Shown: in pieces, positions 55,248 through 63,562 of the stretch | Layout of the letters: the number at the start of each line of letters is the position of its first letter | Numbering within the stretch: position 1 is the stretch's first letter | NCBI RefSeq assembly: GCF_003054965.1 | Contig: NZ_MIES01000026.1 | Span: 620,001-684,000 of the forward strand | From: Saccharospirillum sp. MSK14-1 | Lineage (GTDB): Bacteria > Pseudomonadota > Gammaproteobacteria > Pseudomonadales > Natronospirillaceae | DNA length: 64,000 bases | Direction of reading: 5' to 3' | Notes under the pieces: generated by a model | Database searches by the model: none | What the model was told of the DNA's origin: nothing | What the model saw: the letters and a program-made list of their open reading frames with translations, nothing else | Program-made: the position numbers and the translations under genes

Positions 55248-55697
55248 CGAACGCAGGCTCCAAAGCATAGGGCGGTGACCGCTATCGGCGTGAAGCGCCT
55301 CTAACAGTGACCGGTATCGTTCAGTGTTCAACGGCCAATGAGAATAGCCAACCCCTAGAGAGGCGTCCAGATTGGTGAACGCTTTCACAAAGTGGGGTCT
55401 GGGTACTAAGGCCAGTGCGAGTACGTTAATAACTGGCTTGCTCCGGGTTATCACACCCATAGCCTTTACACACGGAGCTTCGTGGAAATGCACCTCGACG
55501 GCGCTTGACGGCTTCGTTACGGGTTCACCCTAGTGCCAAAGTAGACGGTTCAACCTCAACCTTTATTCACGAAAACAAATTAAGTGTTTGCTTTTTAACC
55601 GCTTTTTAATCCAGGGCGCGGTTATTGCTTTGATCGGTGGTCGGTCGTAAGCAATGACGGTGCGGTGCACGCCGTTCTTTCACAAAAGGAACTCGGT
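55248..55697. promoter_or_regulatory. Divergent control region of mrp operon and amt-like gene
   Basis: A 450-base spacer. It must hold the promoters of mrpA (leftward) and the transporter gene (rightward). The right part (55555-55615) is AT-rich and the best promoter location. I found no convincing sigma-54 element, NtrC site or riboswitch. The long upstream frame of mrpA runs through part of it but shows no protein-like composition. Confidence 0.4.
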
Positions 55698-57035
55698 ATG
55701 ACGGAAATGGCACTGACCCCGGAACAATTACAGGCGATGATCGAAATGTCCGGCACCATCAATATGGAGGTTTTTTATTGGTGGTGTACAGGGCTGATGG
55801 TCATCATTCACGCAGGTTTTCTGGCGTATGAAATGGGCGCGTCACGGCTGAAAAATGCCTTGGCGTCGGGCGTGAAAAATATCCTCGCCTTTGCCTTTAT
55901 TATTCCGACGTTTTTCTTCTTTGGCTGGTGGATTTATCTGGCCATGTACGGCGGCTTTATTCCCGACTTTGAAGCCGGTGCCGGTGGCGTTCCCTGGCTG
56001 TCGGCCATGGGCCCGAACATAATGGATAATGGCACCGGTATTTTCTGGGGCGCCTTTGTTCTCTTTGCCGCCACGACTGCCTCGATTTTTTCCGGCGCGG
56101 TGATCGAACGCATTCGCATGAGTTCCTTTATTATCTTGGCGATAGTGCTCGGCTCTGGGGTGTGGATTCTCGGTGCGTCCTGGGGGTGGCACGGTGATGG
56201 CTGGCTGACCACCAAATGGGGTTTCCACGATTTCGGTGCCGCCGGTTGTGTGCACATGGTGGCCGGTTTCTTTGCCCTGGGTGTGATCATCAACCTCGGC
56301 CCTCGTATCGGGCGCTTTGCCGCGGACGGTACACCGATCGTCATCAAAGGCCACAGTGCACCGATGAGCATCATCGGACTGATGTTGATCATCGTAGGGT
56401 TCTTCGGCTTCCTCGGTGGCTGCATCATCTACAACACGGGCGCGCAGTGGACGACCATTTTTGGCACGCCAACCACGTTGTCAGCGGTCAGCTTTAATAC
56501 CTTGATGGCATTCTCTGGCGGTATTATTGGTGCCTACTTTATTACCCGTCAGCCGTTCTGGATGATGTCCGGTGCACTGGCCGGTATTTTCTCGGCCGCT
56601 CCTGGCCTGGATCTGTACTACCCGCCGCTGGCATTTTTGCTGGGCATTATCGGTGGCGTGGTTACGCCGCTGGCTGACAAATTCATCACCTCAAAGTTTA
56701 AACTGGATGACGCCGTCGGCGCTTTTTCGGTGCACGGCGTGGGAGGTCTGATCGGCGTGGTCAGCCTGGGTATTTTCTCGGGGTATCCGAACGTGAACGG
56801 CCCGGATGTCAGCTTTTTTGGTCAACTGGCGAGTGCCGGTGTGATGGCTGCACTGGGCTTTATTCCCGGCTATGTGCTGTCGTTGATCATGGCCAAATTT
56901 GGTGTGCTGCGGGTACCGCCGAAAGCTGAAATTGCAGGGCTTGATCTGGTAGAAGTACCGCTGGAAGCCTATCCCGAAGCCGTGCCGGCTTCCAAACCTG
57001 ATAACAGCGGCACTGGTGCTGCTGTCACTGCTTAA
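55698..57035 (+). CDS. Divergent Amt/Rh-family transporter next to eutBC
   Basis: A 445-residue membrane protein of the ammonium-transporter family with about eleven helices. Key AmtB-like residues are kept: Asp178 and His186 (HDFGAAGCVHMVAG) and the second His346 (VGAFSVHGVGGLIG), the twin-histidine pore pair. Other signatures differ from AmtB: GGMVR near the second helix is replaced by YEMGASRLKNAL, and DFAGGTVVH by DFGAAGCVH. AAGGA precedes the ATG. Followed by a 55-codon gene and eutBC. Ammonium is the default substrate; ethanolamine or another amine is possible from context. Confidence 0.85.
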   Translation: MTEMALTPEQLQAMIEMSGTINMEVFYWWCTGLMVIIHAGFLAYEMGASRLKNALASGVKNILAFAFIIPTFFFFGWWIYLAMYGGFIPDFEAGAGGVPWLSAMGPNIMDNGTGIFWGAFVLFAATTASIFSGAVIERIRMSSFIILAIVLGSGVWILGASWGWHGDGWLTTKWGFHDFGAAGCVHMVAGFFALGVIINLGPRIGRFAADGTPIVIKGHSAPMSIIGLMLIIVGFFGFLGGCIIYNTGAQWTTIFGTPTTLSAVSFNTLMAFSGGIIGAYFITRQPFWMMSGALAGIFSAAPGLDLYYPPLAFLLGIIGGVVTPLADKFITSKFKLDDAVGAFSVHGVGGLIGVVSLGIFSGYPNVNGPDVSFFGQLASAGVMAALGFIPGYVLSLIMAKFGVLRVPPKAEIAGLDLVEVPLEAYPEAVPASKPDNSGTGAAVTA

Positions 57036-57046
57036 GGAGAGTCATC

Positions 57047-57214
57047 ATGGCCAGTCCTATCACCACGTGGGAAGGCGCAGAAGCGGTCTTCACCTTTGCC
57101 GACAAACCCGCAGTTGTGTTTGGTATTTTTGTACTGTCGGTGATCGTGACTGTTGGCGTCATCATCTCGACCTACAAACACGAAAACCACAGCTATATTG
57201 ATTATCAGGAATAA
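57047..57214 (+). CDS. 55-residue single-pass membrane protein
   Basis: A short gene beginning 11 bases after the transporter stop codon, with an excellent AAGGAG site 7 bases before ATG. The protein starts MASPITTWEGAEAVFTFADK, has one hydrophobic helix (VVFGIFVLSVIVTVGVIIST) and a short polar tail YKHENHSYIDYQE. A Rho-independent terminator follows 18 bases later, so it ends the transporter transcript. Probably an accessory subunit or regulator of the Amt-like protein. No family recognised. Confidence 0.82.
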   Translation: MASPITTWEGAEAVFTFADKPAVVFGIFVLSVIVTVGVIISTYKHENHSYIDYQE

Positions 57215-57231
57215 AGCAGTACCGATTAAAA

Positions 57232-57256
57232 TGCCGGAGTTCGACTCCGGCGTTTT
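57232..57256 (+). terminator. Rho-independent terminator after the small membrane protein
   Basis: GCCGGAGT / ACTCCGGC stem with a TCG loop (57233-57251) followed by GTTTTG. It separates the transporter unit from eutB, so eutBC either depend on read-through or have their own promoter. Confidence 0.8.
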
Positions 57257-57278
57257 GCGTTAATCAAGGCAGGAAAGT

Positions 57279-58670
57279 ATGGCGTCCTATTCGTTTGACT
57301 GTTACGGCAACCGCTGGCACTTCGAAGATTTAAAAACCTTGCTGGCAAAAGCCACACCCTTGCGTTCAGGCGATCAACTCGCGGGTGTTGCTGCTGAATC
57401 GGCGGAGCAACGCGTGGCCGCGCAAATGGCGCTGGCAGATGTGCCGTTAAAGACGTTTCTCAACGACTTGGTCATTCCTTATGAACGTGACGAAGTCAGT
57501 CGTCTGATTGTCGATACACACGATGCTGTCGCAATGGCACCGGTGGCGTCGTTAACCGTCGGGGAGTTCCGCAATTGGCTGTTGTCCGATGCGGCCAATG
57601 CCACCAGCCTGCGCAAACTGGCACCAGGATTAACGCCGGAAATGGTCTCCGCCGTCAGTAAAATTATGCGCGTGCAAGATTTGATTTTAGTGGCACAGAA
57701 GTGCGAAGTCGTGACCGCCTTTCGCAATACCATTGGCCTGTCCGGCCGCATGGCGACGCGTCTGCAACCGAACCACCCAACCGACGATCCAGCGGGCATT
57801 GCCGCCAGCGTGCTTGATGGTTTGTTGTACGGCAATGGCGATGCGGTGATCGGAATTAATCCCGCCACTGACAGTCCGCAAGCGGTCATGACGTTGATGA
57901 AAATGCTCGACGATGTGATCCAGCATTATGACATTCCCGCCCAGTCCTGTGTGCTTACTCACGTCAGTACGCACCTTCAGGCGATGCAAAAAGGTGCCCC
58001 GGTTGATCTGGTGTTTCAGTCCATCGCCGGTACTGAAAAAGCCAATAAAAGTTTTGGTATTGATCTGGCGTTATTAGCCGAAGCGCATCAGGCCGCACTG
58101 GCATTAAAACGTGGCACGGTTGGCAACAACGTCATGTATTTTGAAACCGGACAGGGCAGCGCCTTGTCTGCTAATGCGCACCACGATGTCGACCAGCAAA
58201 CCTGTGAAGTGCGTGCCTATGCCGTGGCGCGCGCCTTCGATCCATTGCTTGTCAATACGGTCGTCGGGTTTATTGGCCCGGAGTATTTATTTAACGGTAA
58301 GCAGATCATCCGTGCCGGCCTGGAGGATCACTTCTGCGGCAAGCTGCTCGGCCTGCCGATGGGGTGTGATATTTGTTACACCAACCACGCCGATGCCGAT
58401 CAGGACGACATGGACATGCTGTTGACGCAACTGGCGGTGGCGGGCGTGAATTTTATTATGGGCATTCCCGGCAGCGACGACATCATGCTCAATTATCAGA
58501 CCACCAGCTTTCACGATGCGCTCTACGTGCGTGATGTGTTAGGCAAGCAACCCGCGCCGGAATTCGACGCCTGGTTACAGCGCATGGGCATTTTTTCCGA
58601 GTCAGGGCGGCTGTCAGTAGGCGATCAATTACCCGCCGCCTTTCAGAACACTCTGGGGCACCATTTTTAA
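57279..58670 (+). CDS. eutB: Ethanolamine ammonia-lyase large subunit
   Basis: A 463-residue TIM-barrel subunit of the adenosylcobalamin-dependent enzyme that splits ethanolamine into acetaldehyde and ammonia. Family stretches: VIPYERDEVSRLIVD, ATRLQPNHPTDDPAG (substrate-binding Arg161/Gln163), QSIAGTEKANKSFGIDL, MYFETGQGSALSANAHH and GLPMGCDICYTNHADADQDD. AGGA precedes the ATG. Stop and eutC start overlap (TAATG). No eutA reactivase, shell or aldehyde dehydrogenase genes follow. Confidence 0.96.
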   Translation: MASYSFDCYGNRWHFEDLKTLLAKATPLRSGDQLAGVAAESAEQRVAAQMALADVPLKTFLNDLVIPYERDEVSRLIVDTHDAVAMAPVASLTVGEFRNWLLSDAANATSLRKLAPGLTPEMVSAVSKIMRVQDLILVAQKCEVVTAFRNTIGLSGRMATRLQPNHPTDDPAGIAASVLDGLLYGNGDAVIGINPATDSPQAVMTLMKMLDDVIQHYDIPAQSCVLTHVSTHLQAMQKGAPVDLVFQSIAGTEKANKSFGIDLALLAEAHQAALALKRGTVGNNVMYFETGQGSALSANAHHDVDQQTCEVRAYAVARAFDPLLVNTVVGFIGPEYLFNGKQIIRAGLEDHFCGKLLGLPMGCDICYTNHADADQDDMDMLLTQLAVAGVNFIMGIPGSDDIMLNYQTTSFHDALYVRDVLGKQPAPEFDAWLQRMGIFSESGRLSVGDQLPAAFQNTLGHHF

Positions 58671-59482
58671 TGGCCGACCAACCAAAAACCGTACAGGAAA
58701 ACCGCTGGCAGCGACTGCGCGAATACACTGACGCGCGCATTGGTCTGGGCCGCAGTGGCATCAGTTTGCCGACGCAACACCACCTGGATTTTCAACTGGC
58801 GCATGCTGCTGCGCGCGATGCGGTAAAACGCCCCATCGACTGGCGCGAACTGGATGCAGTGATGCAAGCGTCGGGTGTTCCAGCTCTGGCGTTGCACAGT
58901 CAGGCAGAGGATCGAAATCAGTATTTGCAACGTCCGGACCTGGGCCGAAAACTCAATGCCGATTCGGCGCAACAACTGATGCGCTGGCGTGAACAACACG
59001 GCGCACCGCAGGTCGTCATCGTTATTGCCGATGGATTGTCGTCGACAGCCGTTGAGGTACAGGCCCCGAAGATGGTGCAACAATTATTGCCCGATATCGC
59101 TCAGTTAAATGTGCAGACGGCGTTGCTGTGCCGTGTCGATCAGGGTCGGGTTGCCATTGGTGATGACATTGCTGAACGCACCGGTGCCGATCATCTCGTC
59201 CTGTTGGTCGGCGAACGCCCAGGCCTGAGTTCGCCCGACAGTCTGGGCATTTATTACACCTTTCACGCCGGCCAAGACAGCAGCGATGCCGACCGCAATT
59301 GCGTGTCGAACATTCGACCGGCCGGCCTCGCCTTTGCCGAAGCCAGCCGCCGATTGTGTTGGCTAATGCGTGAGGCGGCCAAGCTGGGTTATTCCGGAGT
59401 AAAGCTTAAGGACGACTCCGCCAGTGACATTCTGGAAGCGCCGACGCACAACAACTTTCTGGTGCCCAAAGCCGACGGCTGA
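58670..59482 (+). CDS. eutC: Ethanolamine ammonia-lyase small subunit
   Basis: A 270-residue subunit that completes the cobalamin site: LREYTDARIGLGRSGISLPT, VVIVIADGLSSTAVE, HLVLLVGERPGLSSPDSLGI and SNIRPAGLAFAEASRRL. Translationally coupled to eutB by a one-base overlap. Length is normal for the family. Confidence 0.95.
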   Translation: MADQPKTVQENRWQRLREYTDARIGLGRSGISLPTQHHLDFQLAHAAARDAVKRPIDWRELDAVMQASGVPALALHSQAEDRNQYLQRPDLGRKLNADSAQQLMRWREQHGAPQVVIVIADGLSSTAVEVQAPKMVQQLLPDIAQLNVQTALLCRVDQGRVAIGDDIAERTGADHLVLLVGERPGLSSPDSLGIYYTFHAGQDSSDADRNCVSNIRPAGLAFAEASRRLCWLMREAAKLGYSGVKLKDDSASDILEAPTHNNFLVPKADG

Positions 59483-59491
59483 CGCACCGCT

Positions 59492-59716
59492 TCATACGGT
59501 GATTGCAGCCACCAGTCGCCTGACTAAGGGGGCCACCACCGCAACGGTGGGGAACGCAATGGGCCAGGTGGTCAGGCAACTGTTCAGCCATTGTCGCCCA
59601 AAGGTTGCGCTAAAACCTTGTGACATCAGCAACACAAAAGCAGTGACCACGCAGACCATAATGGCCGATAAAATGGCGCTGAATAGCCAGGGTGAATAGC
59701 GCGCGGGAATACGCAT
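59492..59716 (-). CDS. DUF2798 small membrane protein
   Basis: A 74-residue protein with two helices (LFSAILSAIMVCVVTAFVLL; WPIAFPTVAVVAPLVRRLV), matching DUF2798. AAGGAG precedes the ATG. It follows the DUF2938 gene after 10 bases in the same operon. Function unknown. Confidence 0.82.
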   Translation of the reverse strand: MRIPARYSPWLFSAILSAIMVCVVTAFVLLMSQGFSATFGRQWLNSCLTTWPIAFPTVAVVAPLVRRLVAAITV

Positions 59717-59726
59717 CGGTCACTCC

Positions 59727-60227
59727 TTAAAGGGATAATGGGTGGCGAAAAAGCTGAATCAGCACGGCACTGCCGTAGAGCCCGAAACCGAACAGCAGGT
59801 GAGTGATCAGGCTGTGCAGCCGAGCAGAATTCGGGTGCGCTGTTTTCGCCGCGGCAATGCCCAAGCCCATGCCCGGCTGCATCAAAAGAAACGGCGCCAT
59901 CACTGTCACCAGGCCGACCACTAACGCGGGGAGCAAGGTGGGCTTTGTTAGCCAATGCTCGCCCTGCCAAGCGATCAGCGCTGCAGCAAAGCTGACCCCA
60001 ATGGCGTAATGAGCGCACCAACCTAGCCAGGCTTCACCGGGCACCGCCGGGGCTTGCTGTATATTGGGCGATTGCAATCGTCCGGCAGGAATGCCCGCCA
60101 TCCAGCGCCAAACCAGACCAAAGTCTGGCTTGGTCACGCCCAGCCACTGGGCGCGGACCAAACTCCACAGATCAATGAACGCCGTTGCCGCCACGCCCAT
60201 CAGTAAGGTGCTTAACCAAAGATTCAT
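59727..60227 (-). CDS. DUF2938 membrane protein
   Basis: A 166-residue protein with about four membrane segments, matching DUF2938: LLMGVAATAFIDLWSLVRAQ, WAGIPAGR-type region WRWMAGIPAGRL, LGWCAHYAIGVSFAAALIAW and PFLLMQPGMGLGIAAAKT. Function unknown. It is the first gene of a two-gene operon controlled by a MerR-type promoter and divergent from a merR gene. Confidence 0.85.
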   Translation of the reverse strand: MNLWLSTLLMGVAATAFIDLWSLVRAQWLGVTKPDFGLVWRWMAGIPAGRLQSPNIQQAPAVPGEAWLGWCAHYAIGVSFAAALIAWQGEHWLTKPTLLPALVVGLVTVMAPFLLMQPGMGLGIAAAKTAHPNSARLHSLITHLLFGFGLYGSAVLIQLFRHPLSL

Positions 60228-60259
60228 AAAAACGCCTGTTTATTTGTTGGTGAGAGGTT

Positions 60260-60290
60260 AGGCTACAACCTCAAGTTAACTTTAGGTCAA
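60260..60290 (-). promoter_or_regulatory. MerR-type promoter with 19-bp spacer and dyad operator
   Basis: On the minus strand TTGACC (60285-60290) and TAGCCT (60260-60265) are 19 bases apart, the over-long spacing used by MerR-family activators. Inside lies a 20-base dyad (60268-60287), ACCTCAAG-TTAA-CTTTAGGT, close to the E. coli SoxR box. It should drive the DUF2938-DUF2798 pair. Confidence 0.75.
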
Positions 60291-60298
60291 GCGCGAAG

Positions 60299-60730
60299 AT
60301 GGACATTGGCGAGGTTTCGCAACGCAGTGGACTGACGGTGTCGACATTGCGGTATTACGAGGAGAAAGGACTGATCCGCTCGATTGGGCGGAATGGCTTG
60401 CGTCGTCAATTCAACGCTAACGTGGTTGAACGCCTGGCGTTGATCCGTTTGGGTCGGTCGGCGGGTTTATCGCTAGATGACATCGCTCCCATGCTCGGCG
60501 TGCCGGGTACGCCCAACATCGATCGACAACGGCTGGCTGATCAGGCCGATCAGCTTGATCAAACCATCAAACAATTAACGGCGATGCGCGATGGGTTGCG
60601 TCACGCCGTGAATTGTCAGGCTCCGAGCTACATGGAATGTCCTTCGTTCCAGCGGTTATTAAAAGGGGCGACGGTGACGGCCGTGCGCCAGCAAAAACGG
60701 ACCAAACCGTCGACCCGACGCCGTGGATAA
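60299..60730 (+). CDS. MerR family transcriptional regulator
   Basis: A 143-residue regulator with MerR HTH (IGEVSQRSGLTVSTLRYYEE, then GLIRSIGRNGLRR), a coiled-coil dimer helix (QADQLDQTIKQLTAMRDG) and a C-terminal cysteine segment (HAVNCQAPSYMECPSFQRLL). The two cysteines could sense metal, thiol or electrophile. It lacks the CxxCxC cluster motif of SoxR despite a SoxR-box-like operator upstream. Divergent from the DUF2938 operon. Confidence 0.9.
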   Translation: MDIGEVSQRSGLTVSTLRYYEEKGLIRSIGRNGLRRQFNANVVERLALIRLGRSAGLSLDDIAPMLGVPGTPNIDRQRLADQADQLDQTIKQLTAMRDGLRHAVNCQAPSYMECPSFQRLLKGATVTAVRQQKRTKPSTRRRG

Positions 60731-62767
60731 TTACAGGTCTTTCACCAACCTCAAGGCGTCATAAATGGCTGCATGAGTATTGCGCGACGACACTGCATCG
60801 CCAATACGAAACAACTGAAAGGTGCCCGTATCGTTGCGAATCACTTCCTGTGATTCACCGGCAATCAAGGCGTCGTAATTCACTTCGCCGCCATTGGATG
60901 AGTGCGGTTTTAAGTCGAAATACAGATCATCCAGCGGGCGGTTACCGTAGTTCACCACGACCTGATCGACGCGCCGTTGTTGCGCAATACTGAGGTAGTC
61001 ACTGCCGACGGTGGCCACCAATTCGGCGTCGTCTTTGGTGACCGAGGTTAATCGATAGGTCGGCGTAAAACGGACATTATCGCGCTGAAGCTTGCGCATA
61101 TAAGGCACCAGATTCATCGCCATAATTTCTGGCGACACGCTGCGATCCGGCGTCATGATTTCCAGTTCAGCACCGCTGGCCGCGATGATCTCGGCAGCCT
61201 GCAATGCGGGATGATCACCGGCTTCATCGAATAGTAAAACGCGTGCGCCGGGTTTCACGTGGCCGGATAAAATGTCCCAGCTCGACACTGTTAATTCATG
61301 GCCGTTGCTGGGCTGATCGTCAATCGGGAAACCGCCGGTGGCGACAATCACCGCATCCGGTTTTTCGGCCAGCACGTCGTCGGCTTCCGCCCAGCAGTTA
61401 TAACGAAATTCGACACCCAGTCGTTCGCATTCGGCCACGCGCCAATCGGTAATGGCGATCATCTCGCGACGACGTTCGCTTTGTGCCGTGAGCCGAATCT
61501 GACCGCCAGCATCGCTCATGGCTTCCATGACCACGACGGTGTGTCCGCGCTCGGCGGCCACGCGAGCGGCTTCCAGGCCGCCGGGCCCGGCGCCGATGAC
61601 CACTACTTTGCGGGTCACGTCGGCCGGTTCAATATCCTGCGGCATGGTGGTTTCGCGCCCGGTCGCGGCGTTGTGAATGCAGTAAGCCGCGCCGCCTTGA
61701 TAAATGCGGTCGAGACAGTAATTTGCACCAACGCACGGACGAATGCGATCTTCCTGGCCGGCCATCAGTTTGCGCACGATGTGGGGATCGGCCATGTGCG
61801 CTCGGGTCATGCCGATCATATCGACCTTGCCGGTTTCGATGGCGTAACGAGCGGTGCCGATGTCCTGAATTTTGGCGCCGTGAAAGGTGGGGAAATCGGT
61901 GTGCTTGCGAATCTCACCGGCAAATTCCAGGTGCGGCGCGCTGCGCATGCCTTGCACCGGAATCACATCCGTTAAACCCGGGTCGGTATCAATATGACCA
62001 CGCACCACATTGAGAAAATCAACCAGGCCGCTGTCTTTTAAGCGCTGCGAAATGCCGAACCCTTCTTCAGCGGTCAGGCCGCCGTCGAGCATTTCGTCGC
62101 CGGTGTAACGCACCCCCAATAAAAAATCGGGGCCGACGCGTTCGCGGATGGCGCCGAGCACGTCAAAGGTAAAACGCAAACGGTTATCCAGATGACCGCC
62201 GTAAGGGGCTTCGAGTGTGTTGGTTAACGGCGACCAGAACTGATCCATTAAATGACCGTAGGCCTGTAATTCCAAACCATCGAGACCGGCTGCCTGCATG
62301 CGTTCGGCGGCATCGGCGTAATCACGGATCAGGCGTTCGATGTCCCAGTCTTCAACTTGCTTGGCAAAGGCACGGTGGGCCATTTCGCGTTGGCTGGATG
62401 CCGAAAGAGTGGGCAGCCAGTCGGCTTTGTCCCAGCGCGTGCGTCGTCCCAGATGCGTCAGCTGAATCATCACCGCCGTGCCGTAGTCGTGACATTCGTC
62501 GGTCAGATCACGCAGCCAGGGCACCACCTCATCCTGGTAGGCGAGGATGTTGTTGAACACCGGCGGGCTGTCTTTGGCAACCGAGGCGGAACCGGCGGTC
62601 ATGGTCAGACCGATGCCGGCTTTGGCACGCTCAACGTGGTAAGCCCGATAGGCTTCCTTGGGCATGCCATCCACCGGGTAGGCCGGTTCGTGGGCGGTCA
62701 GCATCAGGCGGTTTTTCAGCGTCAGATGCTTCAGTTGGTAGGGCTGCAACAACGGATCAAGGGCCAT
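60731..62767 (-). CDS. DgcA/StcD-type flavin-dependent demethylase (TMADH-like)
   Basis: About 678 residues: an N-terminal OYE-type TIM barrel with FMN (LKHLTLKNRLMLTAHEPAYP, QLTHLGRRTRWD, LDGLELQAYGHLMDQFWSPL), an iron-sulfur segment (CVGANYCLDRIYQGGAAYC), and a C-terminal FAD/NAD domain (VVIGAGPGGLEAARVAAERG). It resembles dimethylglycine demethylase DgcA and N-methylproline demethylase StcD/HpbA. One cysteine of the TMADH cluster motif is Ala (CVGANYC), as I recall for the DgcA group. Usual electron-transfer partners are not adjacent. The ATG at 62767 matches the family start. Divergent TetR gene is its likely regulator. Confidence 0.85.
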   Translation of the reverse strand: MALDPLLQPYQLKHLTLKNRLMLTAHEPAYPVDGMPKEAYRAYHVERAKAGIGLTMTAGSASVAKDSPPVFNNILAYQDEVVPWLRDLTDECHDYGTAVMIQLTHLGRRTRWDKADWLPTLSASSQREMAHRAFAKQVEDWDIERLIRDYADAAERMQAAGLDGLELQAYGHLMDQFWSPLTNTLEAPYGGHLDNRLRFTFDVLGAIRERVGPDFLLGVRYTGDEMLDGGLTAEEGFGISQRLKDSGLVDFLNVVRGHIDTDPGLTDVIPVQGMRSAPHLEFAGEIRKHTDFPTFHGAKIQDIGTARYAIETGKVDMIGMTRAHMADPHIVRKLMAGQEDRIRPCVGANYCLDRIYQGGAAYCIHNAATGRETTMPQDIEPADVTRKVVVIGAGPGGLEAARVAAERGHTVVVMEAMSDAGGQIRLTAQSERRREMIAITDWRVAECERLGVEFRYNCWAEADDVLAEKPDAVIVATGGFPIDDQPSNGHELTVSSWDILSGHVKPGARVLLFDEAGDHPALQAAEIIAASGAELEIMTPDRSVSPEIMAMNLVPYMRKLQRDNVRFTPTYRLTSVTKDDAELVATVGSDYLSIAQQRRVDQVVVNYGNRPLDDLYFDLKPHSSNGGEVNYDALIAGESQEVIRNDTGTFQLFRIGDAVSSRNTHAAIYDALRLVKDL

Positions 62768-62812
62768 GACGAGCCTCGGCTTGGGTGGGCGAGCCGTCAA
62801 CTTAGCGATGAC

Positions 62813-62849
62813 TGTACATAGGTGTCAATATATAAGACACTGATGTACA
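62813..62849. promoter_or_regulatory. Strong palindromic operator between the demethylase and tetR genes
   Basis: A 37-base symmetrical site: TGTACA-N4-TGTC, a 9-base AT-rich centre AATATATAA, then GACA-N4-TGTACA, all arms perfect about position 62831. The central TATA could be the -10 region of one or both divergent promoters. Likely TetR binding site. Its place inside the longest reading of the tetR frame shows that the true start is downstream. Confidence 0.75.
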
Positions 62850-62872
62850 TCTTGTGTCGTATATGGACCATC

Positions 62873-63556
62873 ATGACCGCTCATACGGAGAAAGGCGCCG
62901 ATAAGGGGCGCGCGGAAGACTGGCTGAACCTGGCCTATGAAACCCTGGTTCGTTCCGGTGTCGAGGCGGTAAAAATTCAACCGCTGGCTAAGGCGATGAA
63001 CACCTCGCGCACCAGTTTTTACTGGTTTTTCAAAGACCGTGATGCCTTGCTCAGTCAGCTCATCGAGCGCTGGAAAAACACCAACACCCAGGGACTGGTG
63101 GGTCAGACTGAGCGCTATGCCGAAAACGTGATGGAAGCCATGCTGAATGTGTTCGATTGCTGGCTGGAGCCGAAGCTGTTTGATGCCGACTTTGAATACG
63201 CCGTGCGCCATTGGGCACTGCAATCGAGCGATGTCGCTGACGCCGTTGCCGAGGCCGACGAGCGTCGGTTGGCAGCACTGCGCGCCATGCTTAAACGTTA
63301 TGACTATCCCGATGGTGAAGCCGATGTCCGGGCGCGGACCATCTATTTAACGCAGATTGGCTACATCTCCATGCGCACTCAGGAAGATTTAAGCGAGCGC
63401 CTGAGCCGGATGGCGGAATACGTGCGCGTTTTCACCGGACGAACGTGTACGGACGGTGATCTGGCGCGCTTTGTAGCACGCCATCACGATGACCCGAAAG
63501 GCTGGTTGGAAACACATCAAAGCCAGACGCTGGAAACCTGGCTGGCCGATCGTTGA
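62873..63556 (+). CDS. TetR family transcriptional regulator
   Basis: A 227-residue regulator. HTH at about residues 15-60 (LAYETLVRSGVEAVKIQPLA, TSRTSFYWFFKDRDALL), then a helical ligand domain with no recognised subfamily. The start at 62873 is chosen because the region upstream is a palindromic operator; GGACC lies just before it. Probably senses the substrate or product of the divergent demethylase. Confidence 0.87.
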   Translation: MTAHTEKGADKGRAEDWLNLAYETLVRSGVEAVKIQPLAKAMNTSRTSFYWFFKDRDALLSQLIERWKNTNTQGLVGQTERYAENVMEAMLNVFDCWLEPKLFDADFEYAVRHWALQSSDVADAVAEADERRLAALRAMLKRYDYPDGEADVRARTIYLTQIGYISMRTQEDLSERLSRMAEYVRVFTGRTCTDGDLARFVARHHDDPKGWLETHQSQTLETWLADR

Positions 63557-63562
63557 GGTCGA

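Noticed and set aside
55248-55493. 82-codon N-terminal extension of mrpA
   Set aside because: No similarity to MrpA in this stretch, no ribosome-binding site, and normal family start with a usable site lies at 55247.
55555-55697. Sigma-54 promoter before the Amt-like gene
   Set aside because: The best candidate near 55660 fails at both the GG and GC dinucleotide positions.
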